Source: an uncultured Prevotellaceae bacterium (GTDB lineage Bacteria; Bacteroidota; Bacteroidia; Bacteroidales; Bacteroidaceae). Taken from it: 24,239 nt of DNA. The stretch spans positions 1 through 24,239 of the forward strand of contig CALGGJ010000113.1 of NCBI GenBank assembly GCA_937915745.1, read 5' to 3'. Below are positions 15,289-21,941 of this stretch, piece by piece. A program made the translations under genes and the position numbers. Each line of letters starts with the position of its first letter. The first letter of the stretch is position 1. Below the pieces are notes generated by a model. The model was not told the origin of the DNA. It worked only from the letters and a program-made list of their open reading frames with translations, and searched no databases.

Positions 15289-16767
15289 ATGGCAAATATC
15301 AAAGGACTTATAAAAGATACAGCGATATACGGAGTGAGCAGTATCGTGGGGCGTTTTCTCAACTATCTGCTTGTTCCGCTGTACACATATACACTCAAGA
15401 GTTGTGCCGACTATGGTATAGTGAACGATCTTTATGCCATGACTGCAATAGTGTTGGTGGTGCTCACCTTCGGCATGGAAACCACTTTCTTCCGTTTCGT
15501 GAATAAGGAAGAACGGCCTATGCACGTCATGAGCACCGCTCTCATTATGGTAGGCACCGTTTCGGCTGTGTTCGTAGCTGTGGTGCTGCTCTTTCTGCCC
15601 CAAGTGTCACAGCTGCTGGGATATGAGGACCATCCGTGGTACATAGGCATGATGGCTGTCATTGTAGGTATGGATGCATTCCAGGCAATACTTTTCAGCT
15701 ACCTGCGATATAAGAAGAAATCAATAAAGTTTGTGTCGTTCAAGTTGCTGTTCATTATCATGAGTTGTCTCGGCAATCTCACAGCATACGCCATCATTCC
15801 ACATTATTTGAAATCGTGGGAAATAACGGTGACCTACACCATCGTCATCAACCTGATATGCACATCAATCATCATGCTTTGCTTTGTTAAAGAGTTGCGT
15901 GAGTGTCCGTGGCATTTTGACGGTGTCTATTGCCGTGCAATGCTACACTATACATGGCCGCTGCTCATTCTTGGTATTGCAGGCATTCTCAATCAGGTGG
16001 CAGGCCAACTTATGCTGCCTCGTGTGTTGCCACGCGAAGAGGGGCGCACCGCACTCGGCATATACGGGGCTTGTGTGAAGGTGGCCATGGTGATGGCCAT
16101 GATTACCCAGGCTTTCCGCTATGCCTATGAACCATTCGTCTTTGCACAGACAAAGGAGCGCGACAGCAAAGAGACCTATGCTTTGGGCATGAAGTTCTTT
16201 GTCATCTTCACATTGTTTGCATTCATCTGTGTCATGGCTTACATGCCGTTGCTCGAGCATATTGTCGATGCAAAATATCGTGTGGGGATGAATATCGTGC
16301 CTATAGTGATGGCAGCCGAAATCATGATGGGAGTCTATTTCAACCTCTCGTTCTGGTATAAGCTCATTGACCAGACCATTTGGGGAGCTGTCTTCTCGGT
16401 TACGGGCTGTGTGGTGCTGATTGCCGCAGGCCTGCTGTTCATACCTCGATATGGGTATATGGCATGTGCGTGGGCTGGTTTTGCGGGTTATTTCACATCG
16501 ATGGTGCTGTCGTACATTGTAGGTCAGCGTAAAAATAAGATAGACTACGACATGAAAAGTATAGGTATCTACGTACTCATCACATGTGTGCTTTATGCCA
16601 TCATGCACTATACCACAGGGCTCGTCGGCTCGCCCCTATGTAAGATGGCCATTGGCACTGTGATTGTTTGCCTGTTCCTGGCATATGTGTTGCATCATGA
16701 CCTGCCGCTACGAAACATACCCGTCATAGGTAAATTCTTTAATAAACCAAGAACTACGGGGCGATAA
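15289..16767 (+). CDS. Wzx-type polysaccharide flippase (MOP superfamily)
   Basis: This 492-residue, very hydrophobic protein has about 12-14 predicted membrane helices. It opens MANIKGLIKDTAIYGVSSIVGRFLNYLLVPLYTYTL, the typical first helix of oligosaccharide flippases of the MOP superfamily. It continues with GIVNDLYAMTAIVLVVLTFGMETTFFRFV, also characteristic of this group. Such proteins move lipid-linked glycans or similar lipids across the inner membrane; the substrate cannot be told from the sequence. No glycosyltransferases lie nearby, so it is not within a classical O-antigen or capsule cluster. Its location right after ruvB is common in Bacteroidetes as far as I recall. It is probably co-transcribed with ruvB. 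Confidence 0.88.
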   Translation: MANIKGLIKDTAIYGVSSIVGRFLNYLLVPLYTYTLKSCADYGIVNDLYAMTAIVLVVLTFGMETTFFRFVNKEERPMHVMSTALIMVGTVSAVFVAVVLLFLPQVSQLLGYEDHPWYIGMMAVIVGMDAFQAILFSYLRYKKKSIKFVSFKLLFIIMSCLGNLTAYAIIPHYLKSWEITVTYTIVINLICTSIIMLCFVKELRECPWHFDGVYCRAMLHYTWPLLILGIAGILNQVAGQLMLPRVLPREEGRTALGIYGACVKVAMVMAMITQAFRYAYEPFVFAQTKERDSKETYALGMKFFVIFTLFAFICVMAYMPLLEHIVDAKYRVGMNIVPIVMAAEIMMGVYFNLSFWYKLIDQTIWGAVFSVTGCVVLIAAGLLFIPRYGYMACAWAGFAGYFTSMVLSYIVGQRKNKIDYDMKSIGIYVLITCVLYAIMHYTTGLVGSPLCKMAIGTVIVCLFLAYVLHHDLPLRNIPVIGKFFNKPRTTGR

Positions 16768-16814
16768 CGATAAACGCTAACCCCCTAAACCATAAATCAT
16801 AAATCATAAACCTC

Positions 16815-18944
16815 ATGAACAAGATCACTCTCAGATTTGTGTTTTGCCTTCTCACACTTATGGCATCTGCTACATCGTATGCCGACGAAGGCATGTGGAT
16901 GATAGGCAACCTCTCGCCCCGTACTTGGGTTTTGCTCAAGGAGATGGGGCTTGAACTCACCCCCCAAGAGTTGTACGACCCCGACGGTCCGTCGCTAAAC
17001 AATGCCATCGTCATGTTCGGCGGGTTCTGCTCGGGAGTTGTCGTAAGTCCCGACGGCCTGGTATTCACCAACCACCATTGCGGCTTCGATGCCATACAAG
17101 ACCACTCTACTACATCGCACGACTACCTCACCAACGGATTCTTTGCAAAACGGCAGAAAGACGAGTTGCCCAATCCCGACCTCTACGTGGCATTCCACCT
17201 TCGCACCATCGATGTGACCGACCGTGTATTGAGCAGTACTGATGCCTACACGGAAAGCGATGTGCGTTCGGCAGCCATAATGAATACATGCAGGGAGATT
17301 GAAATGGAAGTGCTCGACACTATCAATTGCATCTATGGCCGTGTCACACCCTACTATCGCGGCAGCAAATACTATATGTCGGTTTATCAGCGTTTTGACG
17401 ATGTACGCCTGGTGTGCGCACCGCCCCAGAGCCTTGGCAAATTCGGAGGCGACACCGACAACTGGATGTGGCCACGGCAGACATGCGACTTCTGTGTGCT
17501 GCGCATCTATGCAGCACCCGATGGACGTCCGGCCCCGTACAGTAAAGACAATGTGCCATACCACCCAAAAAGCTATGCACATATTTCGGCTGCAGGCTAC
17601 AAGCCAGGTTCGTATTGCATGACATTGGGTTATCCTGGTGACACCGACCGCTACCTCAGCAGTTATGGTATAGACAATACCATGCGCACCCTGAACGACA
17701 TCAGGTATAGTGTGCGCAGCGTGAAACTGGCCATTCTCGACGAGGCCATGCGTGCGAGCGATGCCACACGCATCATGTATGCATCGAAGTATGCCAGCAG
17801 TTCCAACTATTGGAAGTTCTCGCTCGGACAGAACAAGGCACTGCGCGACCTGAACGTCATCGGCGAGAAGCGCGAACTCGAGGCCGAGATAGCCGAGTGG
17901 GCTGAAACCAGCGGCAAGACACAGTATGCAGGCATACTCGACACACTCGAAAACCTGTATGCACAGAATTTTGTGGCCGACTATACCCTTCATCTGCTCG
18001 AAGAGTCGTTCTACAGCGGCAGCGATATCCTGCACTTTGCACTTACACAGATGCTGCGCGCAGTAAATGCCGAAGAAGAAGAAGAAGATGCCACCGCCAC
18101 ACACAAAGCCATAGAGAAGGCATATCGCGACATCGATGTAGATGTAGATAAGGCAGTGTTTGCCGCAATGATTAAAAACTATCGCAAACAAGCCGTATGC
18201 AACGACTGTTGGCCCGATTTCATGACCAAAATCGACTCGGCATACGGCGGTGATGTCGATAAATACACCGACCAACTCTACAGTCGTTCGCGCATGGCCG
18301 ACAAGCAGTCGATGCTGAAAGTCACCAATATGGCCGAACTGTTCGACGACGATATGTTTGACGTGGCAATAAGCGTCATAATCAAACTCTTCGAATGCTA
18401 CAGCGAGAACGATATCGATGAATACGAGCGGCGGCTGGGCGATGCCCTGCGACAGATGAACCACGACAAAGAATACTATCCCGACGCCAACTTCACACTA
18501 CGCCTCAGTTTCGGAACCGTCGGGGGGTACACTCCAAATGCCGATACCCATTACACACACTACACGCTGCCGCAGTCGCTCATCGACAAATACGAACAAA
18601 ACCCCGGCAACTACGACTACATGCTGCTGCCGTCGGTATATAAATGGCTGAAACGAGGCAAGTTCGGCAGCCGCTATACCGATGCGGCCACAGGACAGAT
18701 GCCACTCTGTTTCCTCACCAACAACGACATCACCGGTGGCAACAGCGGCAGCGGCATGTTCGACGGCCGTGGCCGTCTCATCGGACTGGCGTTCGACGGC
18801 AACTGGGAGGCCATGAGCGGCGACCTCAAGTACGACAACCGCCTCCAACGCTGCATCGGAGTCGATATACGCTATGTACTCTCCGTCATAGAAACATACA
18901 CCGGAGCCAAGCGGCTGATAAACGAGTTGACCATTGAATACTGA
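16815..18944 (+). CDS. S46 family dipeptidyl-peptidase, DPP7-like
   Basis: This 709-residue periplasmic serine exopeptidase releases dipeptides from oligopeptide N-termini, feeding peptide catabolism. A signal peptide ends near SYADEG (about 21-26), and the mature N-terminus carries DEGMWM. The catalytic triad can be placed: His88 in TNHHCG, Asp225 in WPRQTCDF and Ser644 in GGNSGS. The residue 18 after the serine (Gly662 in FDGNWEAM) is glycine, as in DPP7, which prefers hydrophobic P1 residues. DPP11, specific for Asp/Glu, has Arg there. A run of five Glu in the helical domain (about 421-425) is unusual. It starts 47 bases after the flippase stop, past a short ATAAATC repeat, and a DUF2752 gene follows closely. 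Confidence 0.93.
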   Translation: MNKITLRFVFCLLTLMASATSYADEGMWMIGNLSPRTWVLLKEMGLELTPQELYDPDGPSLNNAIVMFGGFCSGVVVSPDGLVFTNHHCGFDAIQDHSTTSHDYLTNGFFAKRQKDELPNPDLYVAFHLRTIDVTDRVLSSTDAYTESDVRSAAIMNTCREIEMEVLDTINCIYGRVTPYYRGSKYYMSVYQRFDDVRLVCAPPQSLGKFGGDTDNWMWPRQTCDFCVLRIYAAPDGRPAPYSKDNVPYHPKSYAHISAAGYKPGSYCMTLGYPGDTDRYLSSYGIDNTMRTLNDIRYSVRSVKLAILDEAMRASDATRIMYASKYASSSNYWKFSLGQNKALRDLNVIGEKRELEAEIAEWAETSGKTQYAGILDTLENLYAQNFVADYTLHLLEESFYSGSDILHFALTQMLRAVNAEEEEEDATATHKAIEKAYRDIDVDVDKAVFAAMIKNYRKQAVCNDCWPDFMTKIDSAYGGDVDKYTDQLYSRSRMADKQSMLKVTNMAELFDDDMFDVAISVIIKLFECYSENDIDEYERRLGDALRQMNHDKEYYPDANFTLRLSFGTVGGYTPNADTHYTHYTLPQSLIDKYEQNPGNYDYMLLPSVYKWLKRGKFGSRYTDAATGQMPLCFLTNNDITGGNSGSGMFDGRGRLIGLAFDGNWEAMSGDLKYDNRLQRCIGVDIRYVLSVIETYTGAKRLINELTIEY

Positions 18945-18963
18945 ATCCGCCGACACACCATCC

Positions 18964-19362
18964 ATGTCGAAGAAACGAGCGGGCAGCACCGCCATCTATG
19001 TTGCAGCCATACTCACCGTCGTGGCTGCAGCATACTATTACCTGTACGACCCCCGTACGGGTACATCGCTGCCAATGCTCCAGTGTCCGTTCCATCTGCT
19101 CACCGGACTGTCGTGTCCTGCCTGCGGACTTCAACGCGCACTCCACTTGCTGCTGCATGGCCAGCCCCTCGCCGCACTGTCATACAACTACCTCCTTGCC
19201 CTTGCCATACCCCTTACGCTGCTCGTTGCCCTTTGCCGATGGAAACCGCAAGCCCCCGTCATCCGCTGGTTCGCACCTAAAGTCGGCCATCGTTACACAC
19301 ACGCTACGCTCGTCCTGCTCACCATCGCATGGTGGATAATAAGGAATGTTATGGGGGTGTGA
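18964..19362 (+). CDS. DUF2752 domain-containing membrane protein
   Basis: This 132-residue protein has the DUF2752 signature: CPFHLLTGLSCPACGLQRALHLLLHGQPLAALSYNYL, containing the CPxCG motif and the conserved GLQRA helix. About three hydrophobic segments are visible (residues 8-25, about 71-91 and 115-131). The family is of unknown function. ATG 18964 is used. A TTG at 18934 would overlap the S46 stop codon by 11 bases, but the added residues look non-conserved. It is the last gene of the run that begins at ychF, and beyond it is a long non-coding stretch with repeats. Confidence 0.85.
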   Translation: MSKKRAGSTAIYVAAILTVVAAAYYYLYDPRTGTSLPMLQCPFHLLTGLSCPACGLQRALHLLLHGQPLAALSYNYLLALAIPLTLLVALCRWKPQAPVIRWFAPKVGHRYTHATLVLLTIAWWIIRNVMGV

Positions 19363-19547
19363 GGATGGTATGTAGGATTGGGGTGTTCCATGCGGATATA
19401 TTGCCCGTTACTTCGTTCTTTTGGGATATTGCAAAGGGGAATACCCAAAACCAAAACCATGCAAGCCTGGCAGATACAACATTATCGAGCCATAACTGCC
19501 ACTGGCTTACTGTGCCTTCAATATAACACTTACACTGGTTTCTTATG
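19363..19547. other. Non-coding stretch before the repeats
   Basis: The first part of the 755-base gene-free interval (19363-20117) contains no convincing reading frame, tRNA or promoter. The remaining part holds the 15-bp tandem repeat, two copies of a structured element, a putative operator, a promoter and a palindrome, listed separately. Confidence 0.6.
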
Positions 19548-19577
19548 TGTAAGTTGCATATTTGTAAGTTGCATATT
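19548..19577 (+). repeat. Perfect 15-bp tandem repeat
   Basis: TGTAAGTTGCATATT occurs twice back to back (19548-19562, 19563-19577) and overlaps the left edge of the first long repeat. The core AAGTTGCATATTAGATACACC recurs at 19743 in the second long repeat, so this duplication marks one edge of that element. Confidence 0.75.
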
Positions 19578-19733
19578 AGATACACCCTTACGCTACGTCG
19601 GTATGACAGACCTGCCTGCCGGTATGACTGAGCGGAAAGTTGCTGCATGGGTAGCACAGGTTTTCTATATAGAACGACATTCACTTGAAGTCATACCGAC
19701 GGAGGTATGAAATACCGCAGGAGCGTATCTGCA
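19565..19733 (+). repeat. Structured intergenic repeat, copy A (MITE-like)
   Basis: Copy A runs from TAAGTTGCATATTAGATACA to GGAGCGTATCTGCA and is nearly identical to copy B (19742-19914). Inside it CGTCGGTATGAC (19596-19607) pairs with GTCATACCGACG (19690-19701). A second CGGTATGAC lies within the element, and GGTAT-GAA-ATACC forms a small hairpin near the right end. Copies of this kind look like non-autonomous mobile or REP-like sequences; no transposase is visible. Confidence 0.8.
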
Positions 19734-19741
19734 TACTATTT

Positions 19742-19914
19742 TAAGTTGCATATTAGATACACCCCTACGCTTCGCTCCGTCGGTATGACAGACCTGCCTG
19801 CCGGTATGACTGAGCGGAAAGTTGCTACATGGGTAGCACAGGTTTTATATATAGAACGACATTCCATTGAAGTCATACCGACGGAGGTATGAAATACCGC
19901 AGGAGCGTATCTGC
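19742..19914 (+). repeat. Structured intergenic repeat, copy B (MITE-like)
   Basis: This is the second copy of the element, 177 bases downstream of copy A by start position. It differs from copy A by a 4-base insertion near the left inverted repeat and a few substitutions. CTCCGTCGGTATGAC (19775-19789) pairs perfectly over 15 bases with GTCATACCGACGGAG (19872-19886), enclosing 82 bases. Copies A and B are separated by only 8 bases, so they arose by tandem duplication or adjacent insertion. Confidence 0.8.
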
Positions 19915-19991
19915 ACATGAAACATATACATGTGAATCTTGTGTAACACTTATTTACCAAAATTACACATAGAAACCATGCATAAACGTGG

Positions 19992-20011
19992 AATGCAAAC
20001 AAAATGCAAAC
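19992..20011 (+). promoter_or_regulatory. Putative operator 1 (upstream of the regulator gene)
   Basis: AATGCAAACAAAATGCAAAC is made of two 10-base half-sites (AATGCAAACA, AAATGCAAAC), i.e. one helical turn apart. The identical 20 bases occur at 21193-21212 in front of the secreted-protein gene. Here the site ends 32 bases before the TAACTTTG box at 20044. A direct-repeat site on one face of the helix, upstream of a promoter lacking a -33 TTTG, suits an activator. Confidence 0.65.
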
Positions 20012-20038
20012 ACTTTTCTATCTACCGGGCGGGCAAAA

Positions 20039-20079
20039 AAACGTAACTTTGCTGTCGAATCGCTTGCAAAGTTACGTTT
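20039..20079. promoter_or_regulatory. Promoter of the regulator gene inside a 14-bp perfect palindrome
   Basis: TAACTTTG at 20044-20051 fits the -7 consensus and lies 66 bases before the ATG at 20118. It is embedded in AAACGTAACTTTGC (20039-20052), whose exact reverse complement GCAAAGTTACGTTT lies at 20066-20079, with 13 bases between. The right arm therefore presents the same TAACTTTG on the minus strand, so two -7 boxes face each other. There is no -33 TTG at the normal distance on the plus strand. Confidence 0.6.
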
Positions 20080-20117
20080 CGGGCGTTCCTAAGGCAAGCA
20101 AAAAAAAGAACCGACAC

Positions 20118-21152
20118 ATGAAACATCATCTCATCATCATCTGCACCGCTCTGATTCTTACACACCTTTCCTGCTCCAGCCGACGGCAACCATCCAGCAA
20201 CAGCATAGACATCACCGGTGCGTGGGTGTTGCGACAGATGAAGTACCCTATGGGCACTACCAGCGACTATTCCGTTGAAGGCAACGGTACCACTTGCATC
20301 ATCTATGACTCTAATATGTTATACGAGTGCCTGATAAACACTACGCCCACGGGATTGGTTATCAAACCCACAGGTAGGACACGAATTTCGCTTATTGACA
20401 AAGAACATGGCAAGTGGCTATATATAGAAGACAACAACCCACGTCCACTCAGTATTGGTGATTCTACCATCACTATACAGCGTCAGGGCATACTCTATAC
20501 CTATGTCAGAGACAATAATCTCTACGACGAATGGGGTTCCGACATGTGTAACATAATAGCCAGCAATATATCCAACCTAAACAATACTGCCACCGCCACC
20601 CCCAACACCTATGTACTCTCTGTACGCGAGCGACGTCAAACCAGCTACATACAGTGGCTTCTAGCTGCAGTAGTCGTCATAACTGTTGTAACTGTGGCCA
20701 CCTATATCGTTGAACATCGCCGCCGACACCAACTGCAACTGCAACTGCAGCAAATACGTGAGATAGAAGAAAATCGTCCGCTGGAAGAACGAAAAGCAAA
20801 GCAGACAGTAGAAGACAAATTCTTTTCATCCATACACTATTTCACACTACTTCAACGCATGGCTACCGGTGAACTGATGCAAGACGATGAGTGGACATCC
20901 GTTGAACAGATGCTTATGACGGTCTATCCTGGCTTCACTACCCAGCTACGCAGTCTCTACCCCATGTCGGAATTGGAATATCGCACATGCCTGCTCATCA
21001 AACTGCGTATTCCACCCACAGACATAGCTGCTGTGCTGGCTCGCGATGTGAGTTCTGTCAGTTCAATACGTAGCCGCCTCTATGGTAAGGTATTTGGAAA
21101 AAAAGGCGGAGCCAAAGACTGGGACAAGTTTATTCTCACTCTCGGGCATTGA
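20118..21152 (+). CDS. Membrane-spanning transcriptional regulator with periplasmic lipocalin-like domain and LuxR-like HTH
   Basis: This is a 344-residue one-component regulator. It has an N-terminal export signal (1-19, with Cys19 in THLSCSS a possible but imperfect lipobox). A periplasmic beta-rich domain follows (about 29-130), starting ITGAWVLRQMKY. One membrane helix lies at about 178-198 (YIQWLLAAVVVITVVTVATYI), followed by RRRH, which places the C-terminus inside. A Gln/Glu-rich coiled-coil comes next (about 204-232). The C-terminal helix-turn-helix is at about 283-327 (MSELEYRTCLLIKLRIPPTDIAAVLARDVSSVSSIRSRL, then FGKKGGAKDWDKFI), a form common in Bacteroidetes regulators. ATG 20118 is chosen because the signal begins there; the frame is open further upstream but runs through the promoter. 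It likely controls itself and the next gene. Confidence 0.75.
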   Translation: MKHHLIIICTALILTHLSCSSRRQPSSNSIDITGAWVLRQMKYPMGTTSDYSVEGNGTTCIIYDSNMLYECLINTTPTGLVIKPTGRTRISLIDKEHGKWLYIEDNNPRPLSIGDSTITIQRQGILYTYVRDNNLYDEWGSDMCNIIASNISNLNNTATATPNTYVLSVRERRQTSYIQWLLAAVVVITVVTVATYIVEHRRRHQLQLQLQQIREIEENRPLEERKAKQTVEDKFFSSIHYFTLLQRMATGELMQDDEWTSVEQMLMTVYPGFTTQLRSLYPMSELEYRTCLLIKLRIPPTDIAAVLARDVSSVSSIRSRLYGKVFGKKGGAKDWDKFILTLGH

Positions 21153-21158
21153 CACGTG

Positions 21159-21178
21159 CTTTGCATATTGTTTGCAAA
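21159..21178 (-). promoter_or_regulatory. Operator-like site on the opposite strand
   Basis: The minus strand reads TTTGCAAACAATATGCAAAG, which matches AATGCAAACAAAATGCAAAC at 17 of 20 positions, including both GCAAA cores. It lies 14 bases before the plus-oriented operator 2, so the pair forms a large inverted arrangement. Confidence 0.45.
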
Positions 21179-21192
21179 ATATCGGTAGTGAC

Positions 21193-21212
21193 AATGCAAA
21201 CAAAATGCAAAC
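21193..21212 (+). promoter_or_regulatory. Putative operator 2 (upstream of the secreted-protein gene)
   Basis: The sequence is identical, base for base, to operator 1 (AATGCAAACAAAATGCAAAC). It ends 31 bases before the TAACTTTG at 21244, against 32 bases at the first promoter. Matching sequence and matching spacing at two promoters make chance unlikely. Confidence 0.65.
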
Positions 21213-21243
21213 CAAAACCCTTTACATCACAATGAAAAGTCTG

Positions 21244-21251
21244 TAACTTTG
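21244..21251 (+). promoter_or_regulatory. Putative -7 box of the secreted-protein gene
   Basis: TAACTTTG with flanking GTAACTTTGC is the same as at 20043-20052. It lies 60 bases before the ATG at 21311. The -33 position reads TTA, not TTG. Just downstream, GCAATC-ACC-GATTGC (21257-21271) can form a short hairpin at the start of the transcript. Confidence 0.6.
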
Positions 21252-21310
21252 CACTCGCAATCACCGATTGCATCAATTTACACATACATTAACATTAAAA
21301 AAAGATTATT

Positions 21311-21817
21311 ATGAGACAGATTAGACAGATTACACTGACCCTGATAGCACTCCTCCTGTGTGCCATTGGGGCAAACGCCCAGACGGCAAGAGTAGCCGAT
21401 AGTGAACTCATCGGCGTATGGTCGTTGGTATCAATGCAGTACGACGGCGAGAATAAAATCACATGTGGTAAGGCCAATGGCTACTCCTCGTTCAAGTATT
21501 TCGGTGCCGACGGCGAGTATGCCTGTGCCGAGATTGCCATGACCAAAGACGGCACCATTGTGGTCATGCCTCACGAGTATGGTACCTACACCTTCAAAAA
21601 CGGAATGTATAGCGAGATGGGCCGTCCTGCCACTGCCGACGGTGTGGTACTGACCGACAAGACACACTTCAGGGGGCGATGGATTAACCGCACCGATGTG
21701 TGGGAAAAGCAATCATCGATGTCCGAAAAGGTAATACGCTATATCGTCGATCGTTGCAAACTGCAAGATGTGCCTGCAGATATCCAACAGCAAATCAAAC
21801 AAAATATGTTCAAATAG
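21311..21817 (+). CDS. Small secreted lipocalin-like protein (DUF4488-like)
   Basis: This 168-residue exported protein has a signal peptide (MRQIRQITLTLIALLLCAIGANA, cleavage before Gln24). The mature part starts with LIGVWSLVSMQY, a GxW motif typical of lipocalin-like beta-barrels, and continues with alternating beta-strands ending in a short helix. It resembles DUF4488-type lipocalin-like proteins of Bacteroidales, but the assignment is by pattern only. Its first part parallels the periplasmic domain of the regulator encoded just upstream: shared G-x-W-x-L-x-x-M-x-Y, then an NG and a Tyr at matching distances. It has its own promoter, with an operator identical to the regulator's. Its ligand is unknown. 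Confidence 0.7.
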   Translation: MRQIRQITLTLIALLLCAIGANAQTARVADSELIGVWSLVSMQYDGENKITCGKANGYSSFKYFGADGEYACAEIAMTKDGTIVVMPHEYGTYTFKNGMYSEMGRPATADGVVLTDKTHFRGRWINRTDVWEKQSSMSEKVIRYIVDRCKLQDVPADIQQQIKQNMFK

Positions 21818-21941
21818 GTTAATCAAGTAAGTTTTACAGTAATTTTTTGTTCATAAAAGTCCTATTAGACCCCAACCCTAGAAAAACAAGAGTTTTAGCC
21901 CCCCCATTACTTTCTTTTGCAAGCGTAAAATCTTTCATAAC
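21818..21941. other. Left junction between Bacteroidales DNA and the recA segment
   Basis: Between the secreted-protein stop and the recA stop lie 124 bases, AT-rich except for a run of seven C, with no gene. Composition changes to low GC here: one 60-base line in recA (22081-22140) is 37% GC, whereas one in the S46 gene (17461-17520) is 60%. The exact breakpoint cannot be placed. No inverted repeats, target-site duplication or transposase flank it. Confidence 0.5.

Noticed and set aside
16995..18464. Open frame of 489 codons on the minus strand
   Set aside because: It lies entirely antisense to the S46 peptidase gene, whose catalytic motifs are clear, and its translation is rich in Cys and His with no known family.
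19378..19892. Small open frames through the long repeats
   Set aside because: The similar peptides they encode arise only because the DNA is duplicated; there is no start context or signal of coding.
20004..20117. Upstream start for the regulator gene
   Set aside because: It would place the operator edge and the promoter palindrome inside the coding region and would bury the signal peptide.
21818..21941. Insertion-sequence end at the left recA edge
   Set aside because: A near-palindrome (GTCCTATTAGAC) is present, but there is no matching inverted repeat at the other edge and no transposase.
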